Shown: positions 26,952 to 35,337, counted from the first letter of the stretch. The stretch: 64,000 bases of DNA from Aureimonas populi (GCF_017815515.1 NZ_CP072611.1:3534001-3598000); one strand, 5' to 3'. The notes: generated by a model from the letters alone, not told the origin. Translations and numbers: made by a program.

Positions 26952-27461
26952 ATGACGAGCTGGCCGGTTCTGATCGCGATCGCGGTCGCTGTCTTCCTGG
27001 TGATGGAAGGGGTGGCCTGGGCGGCGCATAAATACATCATGCACGGCTGGGGCTGGGGCTGGCACGAAAGCCACCACGAGCCGCATGAGGGCCTGTTCGA
27101 GAAGAACGACCTCTACGCCGTCGTCTTCGCGGTCTTCGCCATCGCGCTTTTCGCCCTCGGCTCGCTGATGGACTGGCCGGTGGTGACGGCCATCGCCAGC
27201 GGCATCACGCTCTACGGCTTCTTCTACTTCATCGTGCATGACGGGCTGGTGCACCAGCGCTGGCCCTTCCGGCACATTCCCCACAAGGGCTACGCCAAGC
27301 GCCTCGTGCAGGCCCATCGCCTCCATCACGCGGTGAAGGGCAAGGACGGGGCGGTCTCCTTCGGCTTCCTCTACGCGCCGCCGGTGGAGAAGCTGACGGC
27401 CGAGCTGAAGCGCTCCGGCCGCGTGGCGGCCGAACAGGACGAGCGCCGCACGCTGCACTGA
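26952..27461 (+). CDS. crtZ: Beta-carotene hydroxylase
   Basis: A 169-residue membrane di-iron hydroxylase adding 3-hydroxyl groups to both beta-rings, converting beta-carotene to zeaxanthin. All histidine boxes are in place: HKYIMH (26-31), HESHH (38-42), HDGLVH (96-101) and HRLHH (122-126), between hydrophobic segments. ATG 26952 follows AAGGACGGACG. It is the second gene after crtE and converges on crtB, with ten bases between stops. No crtW ketolase is present, so the end product should remain a non-ketolated xanthophyll. Confidence 0.95.
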   Translation: MTSWPVLIAIAVAVFLVMEGVAWAAHKYIMHGWGWGWHESHHEPHEGLFEKNDLYAVVFAVFAIALFALGSLMDWPVVTAIASGITLYGFFYFIVHDGLVHQRWPFRHIPHKGYAKRLVQAHRLHHAVKGKDGAVSFGFLYAPPVEKLTAELKRSGRVAAEQDERRTLH

Positions 27462-27471
27462 CGGCCCGGCC

Positions 27472-28401
27472 TCAGCGCGGGCGCGTCCACAGATGCGCCG
27501 GGCGGGGCACCGTGCGGCCACCGCGCCAGAGCGCGATGCGCGTGCCCCCGGCGATTTGCCCGATCTTCTCGGCCCGGCCCGTGGAGACACGGTAGGAGAA
27601 GGCGTCCGCACCCTTCTCGACGAGCTTGAGCCCGATCATGCGATAGACCCCCCAGGCCGTGCCCACGGCCCAGGCACAGCGGCGCGGCAAGGCGTCGATC
27701 CCGAGGCGCGCGGAGCCGTAATAATGCTCCGCCTCGTCCACGAGGCGCTTGCGCAGGCGCGCGATGGGGGCGGCGAAGGCTGCGTCCGCCAGATCGTGCG
27801 GGCACATCCCTTCCGCCCGCAGCCAGTCCGTCGGCACATAGACGCGACCGGCCTTCGCGTCGTCCACCATGTCGCGGGCGATGTTGGTGAGCTGGAAGGC
27901 GAGGCCGAGATCGGCCGCCCGGTCGAGCGTCTCCTCGTCGCTCACCCCCATGATGCGCGCCATCATCACGCCCACGACGCCCGCCACGCGCCAGCAATAG
28001 AGCATCAGATCGTCGAGCGTGCGATAGGTCCGCCCCTCGGCGTCCATCGCAAAGCCGGCCAGATGCTCCTGCGCCAGCGAGCGGTCGATGCCGTGCCGGC
28101 GCACCACCTCGCCCAGAGCGGCGAAGGCGGGGTGCAGGCCGCGCGTGCACCCCTCGAAGGCGAGCGCCGTGTCGCGCCGCAGCGCCTCGATCGCCTCGGC
28201 GGCGGGGCGCGAGCCGCCGGCGCGCATGGGCGAGCCCGCCTCCTGCCCGTCCACCACGTCGTCGCAATGCCGGCACCAGGCATAGAGCAGGACGACGCTT
28301 TCGCGCGTCCTGGCGTCGAACAGGCGTGAGGCGGCGGCGAAGCTCTTCGACCCCCGCGCGATGGACGCGCTGGCGAAGGCGGAAAGGTCGGTCTCAGCCA
28401 T
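27472..28401 (-). CDS. crtB: 15-cis-phytoene synthase
   Basis: A 309-residue squalene/phytoene synthase joining two GGPP molecules into phytoene, the first committed carotenoid step. The substrate-binding Asp motifs are both visible: LLYAWCRHCDDVVDG (about residues 38-52, Asp47-Asp48) and AFQLTNIARDMVDDAKAGRVYVP (about 168-190). Length matches CrtB. Its ATG lies inside the last eight bases of crtI, so it is the final, translationally coupled gene of crtX-crtY-crtI-crtB. Confidence 0.95.
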   Translation of the reverse strand: MAETDLSAFASASIARGSKSFAAASRLFDARTRESVVLLYAWCRHCDDVVDGQEAGSPMRAGGSRPAAEAIEALRRDTALAFEGCTRGLHPAFAALGEVVRRHGIDRSLAQEHLAGFAMDAEGRTYRTLDDLMLYCWRVAGVVGVMMARIMGVSDEETLDRAADLGLAFQLTNIARDMVDDAKAGRVYVPTDWLRAEGMCPHDLADAAFAAPIARLRKRLVDEAEHYYGSARLGIDALPRRCAWAVGTAWGVYRMIGLKLVEKGADAFSYRVSTGRAEKIGQIAGGTRIALWRGGRTVPRPAHLWTRPR

Positions 28402-29893
28402 CGCCGAGGATCAGCCCCGCCGTAGCCTTGGCCGAACCGACGACGCCCGGCACGCCGGCGCCCGGATGCGTGCCGGCGCCGACGAAATAGAGATTGGGAA
28501 TCTCGTCGTCCCTGTTGTGCGCGCGGAACCACGCCGACTGCGTGAGCACGGGGTCGAGCGAGAAGGCGCTGCCGACATGGGCGTTCAGCTCGTCTCGGAA
28601 ATCGAAGGGCGTGAAGATGCGGTGCGTCACGAGGTCCCGGCGCAGGTTCGGCATGTGGTGGGCCTCCAGATAGTCGAAGATGCGCTCGCGATAGCGCGGC
28701 CCCTCCGCTTCCCAGTCGATCCGCGCGTTGCCCAGATGAGGCACGGGCGAGAGCACATAGTAGCTCCCCGCCTCTTCCGGCGCGAGCGAGGGGTCCGTGG
28801 CGCAGGGCGAGTGGAGATAGAGCGAGAAATCGGCCGAAAGCTCCGGCCCCTTGAAGATCTCCGAAATCAGCTCCCGATAGCGCGCGCCGAACAGCACCGT
28901 GTGGTGTTGAAGATGCGCCTGGTGCCGCGAGAGGCCGAAATAGAGGACGAAGAGCGACATGGAGAAGCGCTTGGCCTTCAGCCGCCGCGCTTCCTTTTCC
29001 CCGCGCGCGGTGCCCGAGAGGAGCGTCGCATAGGTGTGCACCACGTCGGCGTTGGAGGCCACGAGATCGGCGGCAAAGCGCCGGCCGTCCTTCAGGACGA
29101 CCCCGCTCGCCCGCCCATCCTCCACCTCGATCCGCTCAGCTTCCGCGTTCAGCTCCAGCGTGCCGCCCTTGTCCCGGAACAGCCGCACCATGCCCGCGAT
29201 CAGGGCGCCTGTGCCGCCCTTGGGAAACCACACGCCCCATTCGCGCTCCAGCGCATGAATTAGCGCGTAGATCGAGGAGGTGGCGAAGGGATTGCCGCCG
29301 ACAAGGAGCGAGTGGAACGAGAGCGCCTGGCGAAGCTGCTCGTCCTCGATGAAGCCGGCGACCCTGGAATAGACGCTGCGCCACGCCTGAAGCTTCATCA
29401 GCGCGGGGCCCGCCCGCACCATGTCGCGGAAATGCAGGAAGGGCACGGTGCCGAGCTTGAGATAGCCCTCCTCGAAGACGGCGCGGGAATAATCGAGGAA
29501 GCGGCGATAGCCCTCCACGTCCTTCGGGTTCTTCGCCCGGATCTGCCGGTCGAGCTCGGCCTGGTCGTTCACATAGTCGAAGGCGTAGCCGTCCTCCCAG
29601 CACAGGCGATAGAACGGGCTGACGGGCAGGAGCGTCACATAGTCCGAGAGCTTCGCCCCGGACACGGCGAACAATTCCTCCAGCGCGGAAGGATCGGTGA
29701 TGACGGTCGGCCCGGCGTCGAAGACGAAGCCCTGATCCTCGTAGACATAGGCCCGCCCGCCCGGCTTGTCGCGCTTCTCCACCAGCGTGGTGGCGATGCC
29801 GGCGGCCTGGAGGCGGATGGCGAGTGACAGGCCGCCGAAGCCCGAGCCGACGACGATGGCGGTTCTGGAGGGGTTGTTCGGCCCTGCGATCAT
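28394..29893 (-). CDS. crtI: Phytoene desaturase
   Basis: A 499-residue FAD-dependent desaturase introducing four double bonds to give all-trans lycopene. The dinucleotide fold IVVGSGFGGLSLAIRLQ (13-29), VFDAGPTVITDPS and the bacterial CrtI C-terminal signature NLYFVGAGTHPGAGVPGVVGSAKATAGLI are all present. Length is normal. ATG 29893 has AAGGGA upstream and overlaps the crtY stop (ATGA); its own stop overlaps the crtB start by eight bases. It acts at the inner membrane. Confidence 0.95.
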   Translation of the reverse strand: MIAGPNNPSRTAIVVGSGFGGLSLAIRLQAAGIATTLVEKRDKPGGRAYVYEDQGFVFDAGPTVITDPSALEELFAVSGAKLSDYVTLLPVSPFYRLCWEDGYAFDYVNDQAELDRQIRAKNPKDVEGYRRFLDYSRAVFEEGYLKLGTVPFLHFRDMVRAGPALMKLQAWRSVYSRVAGFIEDEQLRQALSFHSLLVGGNPFATSSIYALIHALEREWGVWFPKGGTGALIAGMVRLFRDKGGTLELNAEAERIEVEDGRASGVVLKDGRRFAADLVASNADVVHTYATLLSGTARGEKEARRLKAKRFSMSLFVLYFGLSRHQAHLQHHTVLFGARYRELISEIFKGPELSADFSLYLHSPCATDPSLAPEEAGSYYVLSPVPHLGNARIDWEAEGPRYRERIFDYLEAHHMPNLRRDLVTHRIFTPFDFRDELNAHVGSAFSLDPVLTQSAWFRAHNRDDEIPNLYFVGAGTHPGAGVPGVVGSAKATAGLILGDG

Positions 29894-31038
29894 GAACTTC
29901 CCTTGGAGAGGACGGCGAGCGCGCCGCGAACAGATACGGGTGGCTTGCCGATCAGGATGCGCGCCTTGTCGAAAGCGGTCAGGCGACCGGCATAGAAACG
30001 GGCGATCAGGGGAGCCGGAAGGCGGTGGAAATGCTGGAGGATGCGGTAGCGCTCCGAAGGCTCGCCGGCCAGGAACAGCAACCGGTTGAGGACGCGGAAA
30101 TAGGCGCGCTCGCGCCAGAGGCCACGGGCATGGCGGGTAAGAGCCTCGTTCAGGGCCCTGGGCGAAAGATCGGGAAGCCCGGCCACGAGATCGGCCGTAC
30201 GCACCGCGTCCGGCAACGAATAGCCGGTGGTGGGGTGGAAGAGCGCGGCGGCAAGGCCGATGGTCGGCACCCCGGCAAGGGAGGCGAGATGCGCCTCGAT
30301 ATCGCCGCCCAGCGCAATGGGAAGGACGCCGTCCTCCTCCCGCACCACCTGGAAACCTCCCCAGCCCGCCGCCTTCGCATAGGCCGCCACGTGGCCGCGC
30401 AGCGTCTGCCGGTCCAGCGCGGCGCCGTCGGCGTAATAGGTGTCCTCTATCAGCATCCGCGTGGGCGAGAACGGCAGGCAGTAGACGAAGCGGTAGCCCT
30501 CCGTCTGGCTCACCGTCGCGTCCATGACGACCGGACGGCCGAGCCCGTGCGGCCGCTCGAACTCCACCTCCTGCCCGAGGAACTTCTGGAAGCCGAGCCG
30601 CAGATGCGGCGTCTCGCGCGGGCCCCGCGCGTCGATCACCGCGCCCGCCTCGATTCGCGCGCCGTCCGCCATCTCGACCGCGCCGGGCATGAGGCGCGCC
30701 ACCGGCGCGCCCGCCACCAGCCTTGCGCCCAGCGCCCGCTCCACGATCTTCGCGAAGCGGCCGGAGGGCGCGGTGGCGTAGCCGGTCTCGATCCGCCGCC
30801 GCCGTGCCGGAAAGCGCACCTCGTAGCCGGGCCAGGACGAGGCGACGAAGGGGGCGAGCCATTCGCGCTGGCGCGCATCGACATCGCCCGCGTGAAAGGA
30901 CCAGGTGTGCGCGCCCCCCGGCCTCTCGCCGGCCTCCAGGACGAGCAGCTTCACCTGCGGCCGCAGCGCGGCCAGCCGGCAGGCGAGCAGCCCGCCGGAA
31001 AGCCCGGCCCCGACGATGACGAGGTCCGGCCGGTTCAT
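29890..31038 (-). CDS. crtY: Lycopene beta-cyclase
   Basis: A 382-residue CrtY-type cyclase forming beta-ionone rings at both ends of lycopene, giving beta-carotene. The FAD-fold LVIVGAGLSGGLLACRLA (6-23), HTWSFH (44-49), VIDARGP, RFVYCLPFSPTRMLIEDTYY and FHPTTGYSLPDAVRTA are family-specific. Start ATG 31038 and stop at 29890 both overlap neighbouring genes by four bases, making crtX-crtY-crtI a tightly coupled unit. Confidence 0.95.
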   Translation of the reverse strand: MNRPDLVIVGAGLSGGLLACRLAALRPQVKLLVLEAGERPGGAHTWSFHAGDVDARQREWLAPFVASSWPGYEVRFPARRRRIETGYATAPSGRFAKIVERALGARLVAGAPVARLMPGAVEMADGARIEAGAVIDARGPRETPHLRLGFQKFLGQEVEFERPHGLGRPVVMDATVSQTEGYRFVYCLPFSPTRMLIEDTYYADGAALDRQTLRGHVAAYAKAAGWGGFQVVREEDGVLPIALGGDIEAHLASLAGVPTIGLAAALFHPTTGYSLPDAVRTADLVAGLPDLSPRALNEALTRHARGLWRERAYFRVLNRLLFLAGEPSERYRILQHFHRLPAPLIARFYAGRLTAFDKARILIGKPPVSVRGALAVLSKGSS

Positions 31039-32267
31039 GGCCGCCCCCGCGACAGCAGCCGCTCCGCCATCATGGAGGCCCGCGGCGCGCCGCCGGCCTC
31101 GCGCACCTCCTGCCCCAGAGCGCGGGCGCGCCGCCGGAAACCGTCTTCGGCAAGAAGGCGCTGCACGGCATCGTGAACGGCCCGCTCCTCCAGCGAGCGG
31201 CGCGAGAGCTTGAGCCCCACGCCGTAATGGACGATGCGCGCCGCCACGCCCGGCTGGTCGAACGCGATGGGAATGGCCAGCATCGGCACGCCCGCCTCCA
31301 GCGCGTCCATCGCCGTGTTGAGGCCCGCATGGGTGATGCACACCGCCGCATGGGACAGAACCGCGCGCTGGGGCAGGAAATCCGTGACCAGGTCGGCCTC
31401 GATGCGCGCCGCCTGATCGGGCGCGAGGCCGCCGCAATGGGCGAGGACGAGCTGCGCGCCCAGCCGGCGGCAGGCCGCCGCGATGGTCCGGAACAGGCCG
31501 ATCCGATGCCCCTGGAGCGTTCCGAGCGAAGCGAAGACGAGCGGCCGGGCGGGATCGGGCGCGAAAGGCAGGGTTTCCGCCTTCTCTTCGCCTGCGCGAA
31601 ACGGCCCCATGGGATGCAGCCGCCCCCCCTCGGGCCTGGGAAAATCGAAGCCAGCCACGGTCTGCGACAGCGTTCCGAGCGGCGAAAGGCAATCCTGAAG
31701 CTCGGCGAAGCCCGCAAGGCCGAAGCGTTCGGACTGCTCCCGGATGGCCCGGCGCTGGCGCGACAGGAGAAGCCGCGTCACGCGCTCCGCGCCGCGATTG
31801 CGCTTGCACCCCTCGACGCTCGTATCGAACGGCCAGTCCAGAAAGGGCGGCGGCACGCCGGGGTCGCGCTCCACCGGCAGCGCGCAGGCGACCGACAGGA
31901 AGGGGAGGCCGAGATAGCTAGCCACCAGCCCGCCAGCCGGCTCCATCTGGTCCGCCAGCACCGCATCGGCCGCGATCTCGCGCAGGAGCGCGGGTAGAAC
32001 CTCGCATAGCGCCTCGGTGAAGCGCGCCCCGCGGCCGACCGTGCGCAGGATGGCGAGCGGCCCGTTGGCCAGCCGCCCGGCGGTGCGCGGCGCGGCGGCG
32101 AAATGCACGATGCGCATCTCGACGCCCCTCGCCGTCACCGCCGCCCCGCTCCCCTCCCCGACGACCAGCGTGACGCGATGGCCGCGCGCCGCCAGCGCCC
32201 CGCCCAGCGCCTCGAAGGCGCCGACATGGCTGGGATAGGGTGAGCAGATCATCGCAAAATGCGTCAT
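31035..32267 (-). CDS. crtX: Zeaxanthin glucosyltransferase
   Basis: A 410-residue GT1-type glycosyltransferase expected to add glucose from UDP-glucose to zeaxanthin hydroxyls. The N-terminal FAMICSPYPSHVGAFEALGGALAARGH and the C-terminal nucleotide-sugar region (THAGLNTAMDALEAGVPMLAIPIAFDQPGVAARI, about residues 320-352) match CrtX. ATG 32267 is the first good start, though the frame is open further upstream. It is the first gene of the crtXYIB operon, with a plausible promoter 52-80 bases upstream. The sugar and number of additions cannot be read from sequence. Confidence 0.92.
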   Translation of the reverse strand: MTHFAMICSPYPSHVGAFEALGGALAARGHRVTLVVGEGSGAAVTARGVEMRIVHFAAAPRTAGRLANGPLAILRTVGRGARFTEALCEVLPALLREIAADAVLADQMEPAGGLVASYLGLPFLSVACALPVERDPGVPPPFLDWPFDTSVEGCKRNRGAERVTRLLLSRQRRAIREQSERFGLAGFAELQDCLSPLGTLSQTVAGFDFPRPEGGRLHPMGPFRAGEEKAETLPFAPDPARPLVFASLGTLQGHRIGLFRTIAAACRRLGAQLVLAHCGGLAPDQAARIEADLVTDFLPQRAVLSHAAVCITHAGLNTAMDALEAGVPMLAIPIAFDQPGVAARIVHYGVGLKLSRRSLEERAVHDAVQRLLAEDGFRRRARALGQEVREAGGAPRASMMAERLLSRGRP

Positions 32268-32318
32268 GCAGGCGTGAAGCGCTCTTCTCAAGACTTGAAG
32301 GAGCCGAAGCGACGAGCA

Positions 32319-32347
32319 CTTAGAGCGGGACAGATGCCGCGTTTCAA
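32319..32347 (-). promoter_or_regulatory. Candidate promoter of crtX-crtY-crtI-crtB
   Basis: On the minus strand TTGAAA (32347-32342), 17 bases, then TCTAAG (32324-32319). A start near 32312 would give a 45-base leader before crtX. The -35 match is good and the -10 moderate. No operator is recognised beside it. Confidence 0.45.
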
Positions 32348-32429
32348 GCAATTGCGGTCGTGCGACGCGAGACCCAAGGGAATGGAAGGCCGACTTGCCC
32401 GCTGAACCAACAATCGCCGGCCGGCGACG

Positions 32430-33005
32430 GTGAATTCCTCTTCCCCTTTCCTGACCGAGCGCACAAGCCTTGCGGACACCCCCGCCGGGCGAATCGCCAT
32501 TGCCGTGGCCATCCTGGCAGCGCTCGTCCTCTGGCTGCTGGCGGCCGGGCGCCCGGCCGCCTGCCCATGCGGGACGGTGCGCCTCTTCGTGGCCGACGCC
32601 GCCTCCCCGCAGACCTCGCAGCAGGTGGCGGACTGGTATTCGGCGCTTCACATCGTCTTCGGCCTCGCGCTCTGGCTCTGGCTCGATACCATCCGCCCCC
32701 ATTGGCCTGTCGGGCGCCGGCTTCTGGTCGCCTTCGCCTCCGCCGCGATCTGGGAGGCGGTGGAGAACCTGCCCTTTATCATCGCGGTGTTCGGCAACGC
32801 GCCGGGCGCGCCGCCCTATGCGGGCGATTCCATTCTCAACGCCGTCGCCGACACCCTCTTCGTCGTCCTCGGCTTCCTCATCGGCCGCGCCCTGCCGGGC
32901 TGGGCCATGCTGACGCTGGCGCTGGGCCTGGAAGCGCTGGTCTGGTCCATGGCCAATGACGGCTATGCGCTCGGCGCGCTGCGCGTCCTCGGCCTACCGG
33001 TCTGA
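32430..33005 (+). CDS. DUF2585 membrane protein
   Basis: A 191-residue integral membrane protein of the DUF2585/UPF0314 family, common in Hyphomicrobiales. Four to five hydrophobic segments are visible, with conserved blocks DWYSALHIVFGLALW, FASAAIWEAVENLPFII and GDSILNAVADTLFVVLGF. Function is unknown. The GTG at 32430 is the likely start, without a strong ribosome-binding site. It is divergent from crtX across 162 bases; nothing links it functionally to carotenoids. Confidence 0.78.
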   Translation: MNSSSPFLTERTSLADTPAGRIAIAVAILAALVLWLLAAGRPAACPCGTVRLFVADAASPQTSQQVADWYSALHIVFGLALWLWLDTIRPHWPVGRRLLVAFASAAIWEAVENLPFIIAVFGNAPGAPPYAGDSILNAVADTLFVVLGFLIGRALPGWAMLTLALGLEALVWSMANDGYALGALRVLGLPV

Positions 33006-33070
33006 CGACGCCGTGGAACGCCTGGAGGCCGGGCGACTTAACCTCTTCGGGAACGAAAGGGAGAGGTTCC

Positions 33071-33436
33071 ATGCACCCCCAGAACACGGCGCCCGGCGCC
33101 GGCCGCCTGCTCATCGAGCGCGAGGCGCGCCCGCTCGTGATCAAGCGCCACGATGCGGTGATCGCGGCCAGCAACGAGGCGCTGCTCGTCACGCAGGATG
33201 GAGGCTCGCCGGTCTATTACGTCCCGCGCAAGGACGTCTACATGGAGCACCTGACGGAGTCGGACGAGCCGCCGGCAGATAGCGGCGACGGCGCCCCGCG
33301 CTATTGGTCCGTGGTCGCGTCCGGCGGCGGCGTCGCCAATGCGGTGTGGACGCTCACGAAGCCCGGCGAGAGTGAGCGCCAGCTCGCCGATCATCTCGGC
33401 TTCGACCCCAATCCCTTCAACATCACCGTCGGCTGA
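33071..33436 (+). CDS. DUF427 family protein
   Basis: A 121-residue soluble protein of the DUF427 family, a small beta-rich fold. RLLIEREARPLVIKRHDAVIAASNEALLV and PVYYVPRKDVYMEHL are typical. Biochemical function is not established. The ATG is preceded by GGGAGAGG. The gene stands 65 bases after DUF2585 and 53 bases before a pyridoxamine-oxidase-fold stress protein, so the three may share transcripts. Confidence 0.82.
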   Translation: MHPQNTAPGAGRLLIEREARPLVIKRHDAVIAASNEALLVTQDGGSPVYYVPRKDVYMEHLTESDEPPADSGDGAPRYWSVVASGGGVANAVWTLTKPGESERQLADHLGFDPNPFNITVG

Positions 33437-33489
33437 CCCGCCTTGCGGCGCCGGACCCGGCTTCAACCAACCCGGAAGGGAGATGAAAC

Positions 33490-33942
33490 ATGAGCCAGAT
33501 GACGCTCTCCGATCTTTCCCAGGCCATGCGCGGGATCGATTTCTGCATGTTGTCGAGCAAATCCGCCGGCGGCGACATAGCCGCGCGTCCGATGAGCAAC
33601 AACGGCGATGTCGACTTCGACGGCGACTCGTTCTTCTTCGCCTATGAGGAGGCACGCACGATCTCCGATATCGAGCATGACCCGAAGGTCGGCCTCGGCT
33701 TCCAGGGCAAGGCGGGCCTCTTGGGCGGACCGCCACTCTTCATCGCCATCGAGGGCACGGCCGAGCTTATCCGCGACAAGAGCGCCTTCGAGGCTCATTG
33801 GACGCCCGAGCTGAACTACTGGTTCAAGAACGGCGTCGACACGCCGAACATCGTCCTCATCAAGGTTCGTGCCACCCGCGCCCATTACTGGAATGGTGAG
33901 GACGAGGGCGAGATCGCGCTCGACAGCGCGGCCCTTGCGTGA
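33490..33942 (+). CDS. Pyridoxamine 5'-phosphate oxidase-fold general stress protein
   Basis: A 150-residue split-barrel flavin-binding protein of the general stress protein 26 type. DFCMLSSKSAGGDIAARPMSNNGDVDFDGDSFFFAYEEA (about residues 17-55) and VGLGFQG and IEGTAELI are family features. Such proteins bind FMN/FAD; the role in stress tolerance is known only loosely. Start ATG 33490 has GAAGGGAG upstream. It follows the DUF427 gene by 53 bases and precedes the tRNA-Arg gene. Confidence 0.85.
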   Translation: MSQMTLSDLSQAMRGIDFCMLSSKSAGGDIAARPMSNNGDVDFDGDSFFFAYEEARTISDIEHDPKVGLGFQGKAGLLGGPPLFIAIEGTAELIRDKSAFEAHWTPELNYWFKNGVDTPNIVLIKVRATRAHYWNGEDEGEIALDSAALA

Positions 33943-33991
33943 CGGACGGGACTTTGCATCGGCGCGCGATCGCCTTATGGTGCGCGCGGCA

Positions 33992-34068
33992 GGTCCCATA
34001 GCTCAGCAGGATAGAGCACCAGATTCCTAATCTGGGGGTCGTAGGTTCGAGCCCTACTGGGATCACCA
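33992..34068 (+). tRNA. tRNA-Arg(CCT)
   Basis: A complete cloverleaf: acceptor GGTCCCA/TGGGATC with one G-T pair, D-arm AGCTCAGCAGGATAGAGC, anticodon stem CAGAT/ATCTG with loop TTCCTAA (anticodon CCT, reading AGG), T-arm GTAGG-TTCGAGC-CCTAC. The CCA end is encoded (34066-34068). No direct repeat of its 3' end or integrase is seen nearby, so it is not a used attachment site in this window. Confidence 0.95.
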
Positions 34069-34100
34069 CCGGCTTGGGGATTGCGTTGCACGGCTCGCAA

Positions 34101-34129
34101 TTCGACCGGTCGGACCTATATGGGATAAT
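34101..34129 (+). promoter_or_regulatory. Candidate promoter before the 69-residue gene
   Basis: TTCGAC (34101-34106), 17 bases, GATAAT (34124-34129). It would start transcription about 70 bases before the small basic protein gene, and possibly through rpsU. Confidence 0.4.
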
Positions 34130-34207
34130 GATGTCCCTTCCACGCTTGCCGGAGCCTTTGACGCAAATGCGCGTGTATCGGCGTCCCGCCGATTCGAAAG
34201 TCGCCTG

Positions 34208-34417
34208 ATGAGCGCCGAAGCCAAGAGCACCTTTCCCGCCAGGCCCATGGCCGACAGGGCAGAGAAGGGTTCCGCGATGAGCATGATCGCTGCCGAGACA
34301 AAGGCACGCGTGGAGAAAACCGCCAAGTTGCGCCTCATGCGCATGGAGCAGGAAGCGGCTGCTCCGCCGCCCGAAGCGCCCGCCAAGCCGGTGCGCAAAC
34401 GCAAACGCGCATCCTGA
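34208..34417 (+). CDS. Small basic hypothetical protein
   Basis: A 69-residue hydrophilic protein that I do not recognise. It has no signal peptide or membrane helix. The central part (TKARVEKTAKLRLMRMEQEAAA) is a likely charged helix and the tail is Ala/Pro-rich ending in a Lys/Arg cluster (RKRKR), compatible with nucleic-acid or ribosome contact. It stands between tRNA-Arg and rpsU with 90 bases to rpsU and its own candidate promoter. Codon use is like neighbouring genes. Confidence 0.6.
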   Translation: MSAEAKSTFPARPMADRAEKGSAMSMIAAETKARVEKTAKLRLMRMEQEAAAPPPEAPAKPVRKRKRAS

Positions 34418-34507
34418 CGGCTATCGCGAACGCCTCGCGTCGCTTATACCGTCGAATTTCAACCTTGAGGGACGCGCCCGACCCGGCGCGGCCAGTTTGG
34501 AGAAATC

Positions 34508-34786
34508 TTGCAGGTCCTCGTTCGAGACAACAATGTCGATCAGGCGCTCCGCGTCCTGAAGAAGAAGCTTCAGCGCGAAGGCGTGTTTCGTGAGATGAAG
34601 GCGCGCCGCGCCTACGAAAAGCCGTCCGAGCGGCGCGCGCGCGAGAAGGCGGACGCCGTTCGGCGCGCCAAGAAGCTCAATCGCAAGAACGCCCAGCGCG
34701 AAGGCCTGCTTCCGGGCCCCAAGCGCAAGGTTCGCCCGCCCCGTCCGGGTGCGGCGCCCGCGCCCTCCGTCGGCGTCTCGCGATAG
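34508..34786 (+). CDS. rpsU: 30S ribosomal protein S21
   Basis: A 92-residue S21 with the standard core [31 protein letters not shown] and a basic C-terminal extension that is longer than the enterobacterial protein and usual in alphaproteobacteria. The start is TTG 34508 with GGAG six bases upstream; no ATG or GTG fits the conserved N-terminus. It helps mRNA selection in initiation on the small subunit. cspA lies 185 bases downstream on the same strand. Confidence 0.95.
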   Translation: MQVLVRDNNVDQALRVLKKKLQREGVFREMKARRAYEKPSERRAREKADAVRRAKKLNRKNAQREGLLPGPKRKVRPPRPGAAPAPSVGVSR

Positions 34787-34800
34787 TTTGCGAGCGGGGC

Positions 34801-34829
34801 TTGCCGTGCCGGCGCAGAAGGTCCATAGT
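34801..34829 (+). promoter_or_regulatory. Candidate cspA promoter
   Basis: TTGCCG (34801-34806), 17 bases, CATAGT (34824-34829). A start near 34836 would give a leader of about 136 bases, the long-leader layout common in cold-shock genes. Confidence 0.35.
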
Positions 34830-34921
34830 GCGGCTGTCGATCGACGGCCGGGACTTGTGGCCCTTCGCTGGAAAACAGCGACTTGCTCCTTCAGTTTCTC
34901 CCCTACACATCGATTCAAAAG

Positions 34922-34940
34922 GGTGCGCACCCTGCGCACC
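34922..34940 (+). promoter_or_regulatory. Stem-loop in the cspA leader
   Basis: GGTGCGCA-CCC-TGCGCACC: a perfect eight-base stem with a three-base loop, ending about 22 bases before the AAGAAAGGTG ribosome-binding region of cspA. It could act in temperature-dependent translation or mRNA stability. Confidence 0.5.
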
Positions 34941-34971
34941 TGCCGGAACTTTTACGTAAGAAAGGTGTCCC

Positions 34972-35184
34972 ATGGCGACGGGAACCGTTAAGTGGTTTAA
35001 TCACGACAAGGGCTATGGCTTCATCGCCCCCGATGGCGGCGGCAGCGATGCTTTCGTCCACATCAGCGCCGTGGAGCGCTCGGGCCTCAGCGGCCTGACG
35101 GACGGCCAGAAGGTCTCGTTCGAGCTCGTTCAGGATCGTCGTTCCGGCAAGATGTCGGCCGACAACCTCAAGGCTCTCGACTAG
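34972..35184 (+). CDS. cspA: Cold-shock protein, CspA family
   Basis: A 70-residue single cold-shock domain. RNP1 KGYGFIAP and RNP2 DAFVHISA are intact, and [10 protein letters not shown] gives the aromatic nucleic-acid surface. It acts as an RNA chaperone binding single-stranded RNA in the cytoplasm. The ATG is preceded by AAAGGTG. A long leader with a strong hairpin lies upstream and a terminator about 120 bases downstream. Confidence 0.96.
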   Translation: MATGTVKWFNHDKGYGFIAPDGGGSDAFVHISAVERSGLSGLTDGQKVSFELVQDRRSGKMSADNLKALD

Positions 35185-35302
35185 TCGAGCCTCCGCTTCC
35201 CCGGAAGCGGGGAGCCCAGATCAGGCCTGCGCGCGCCGACCACGGATGTACCGGCGGCGCGACGGGCCAAAAGCGACACCCGCAGGGGCTCGTCGCGGAC
35301 CC

Positions 35303-35337
35303 GGTCGGCAGGCATGCGCCTCGCCGGCCGTTTTTTA
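35303..35337 (+). terminator. Rho-independent terminator downstream of cspA
   Basis: GGTCGGC...GCCGGCC pairs around an inner AGGC...GCCT stem and is followed by TTTTTT. It ends the cspA transcript. A separate eight-base hairpin CCGCTTCC/GGAAGCGG just after the cspA stop lacks a T-run. The rest of the gap to 35614 shows no gene. Confidence 0.7.

Noticed and set aside
33992..34068. tRNA-Arg(CCT) as an integration site for a genomic island
   Set aside because: No integrase, direct repeat of the tRNA 3' end or composition shift is seen downstream; rpsU and cspA follow normally.
35185..35225. Hairpin CCGCTTCC/GGAAGCGG just after cspA as the terminator
   Set aside because: The two-base loop and missing T-run make it a poor terminator; the hairpin at 35303-35337 fits better.
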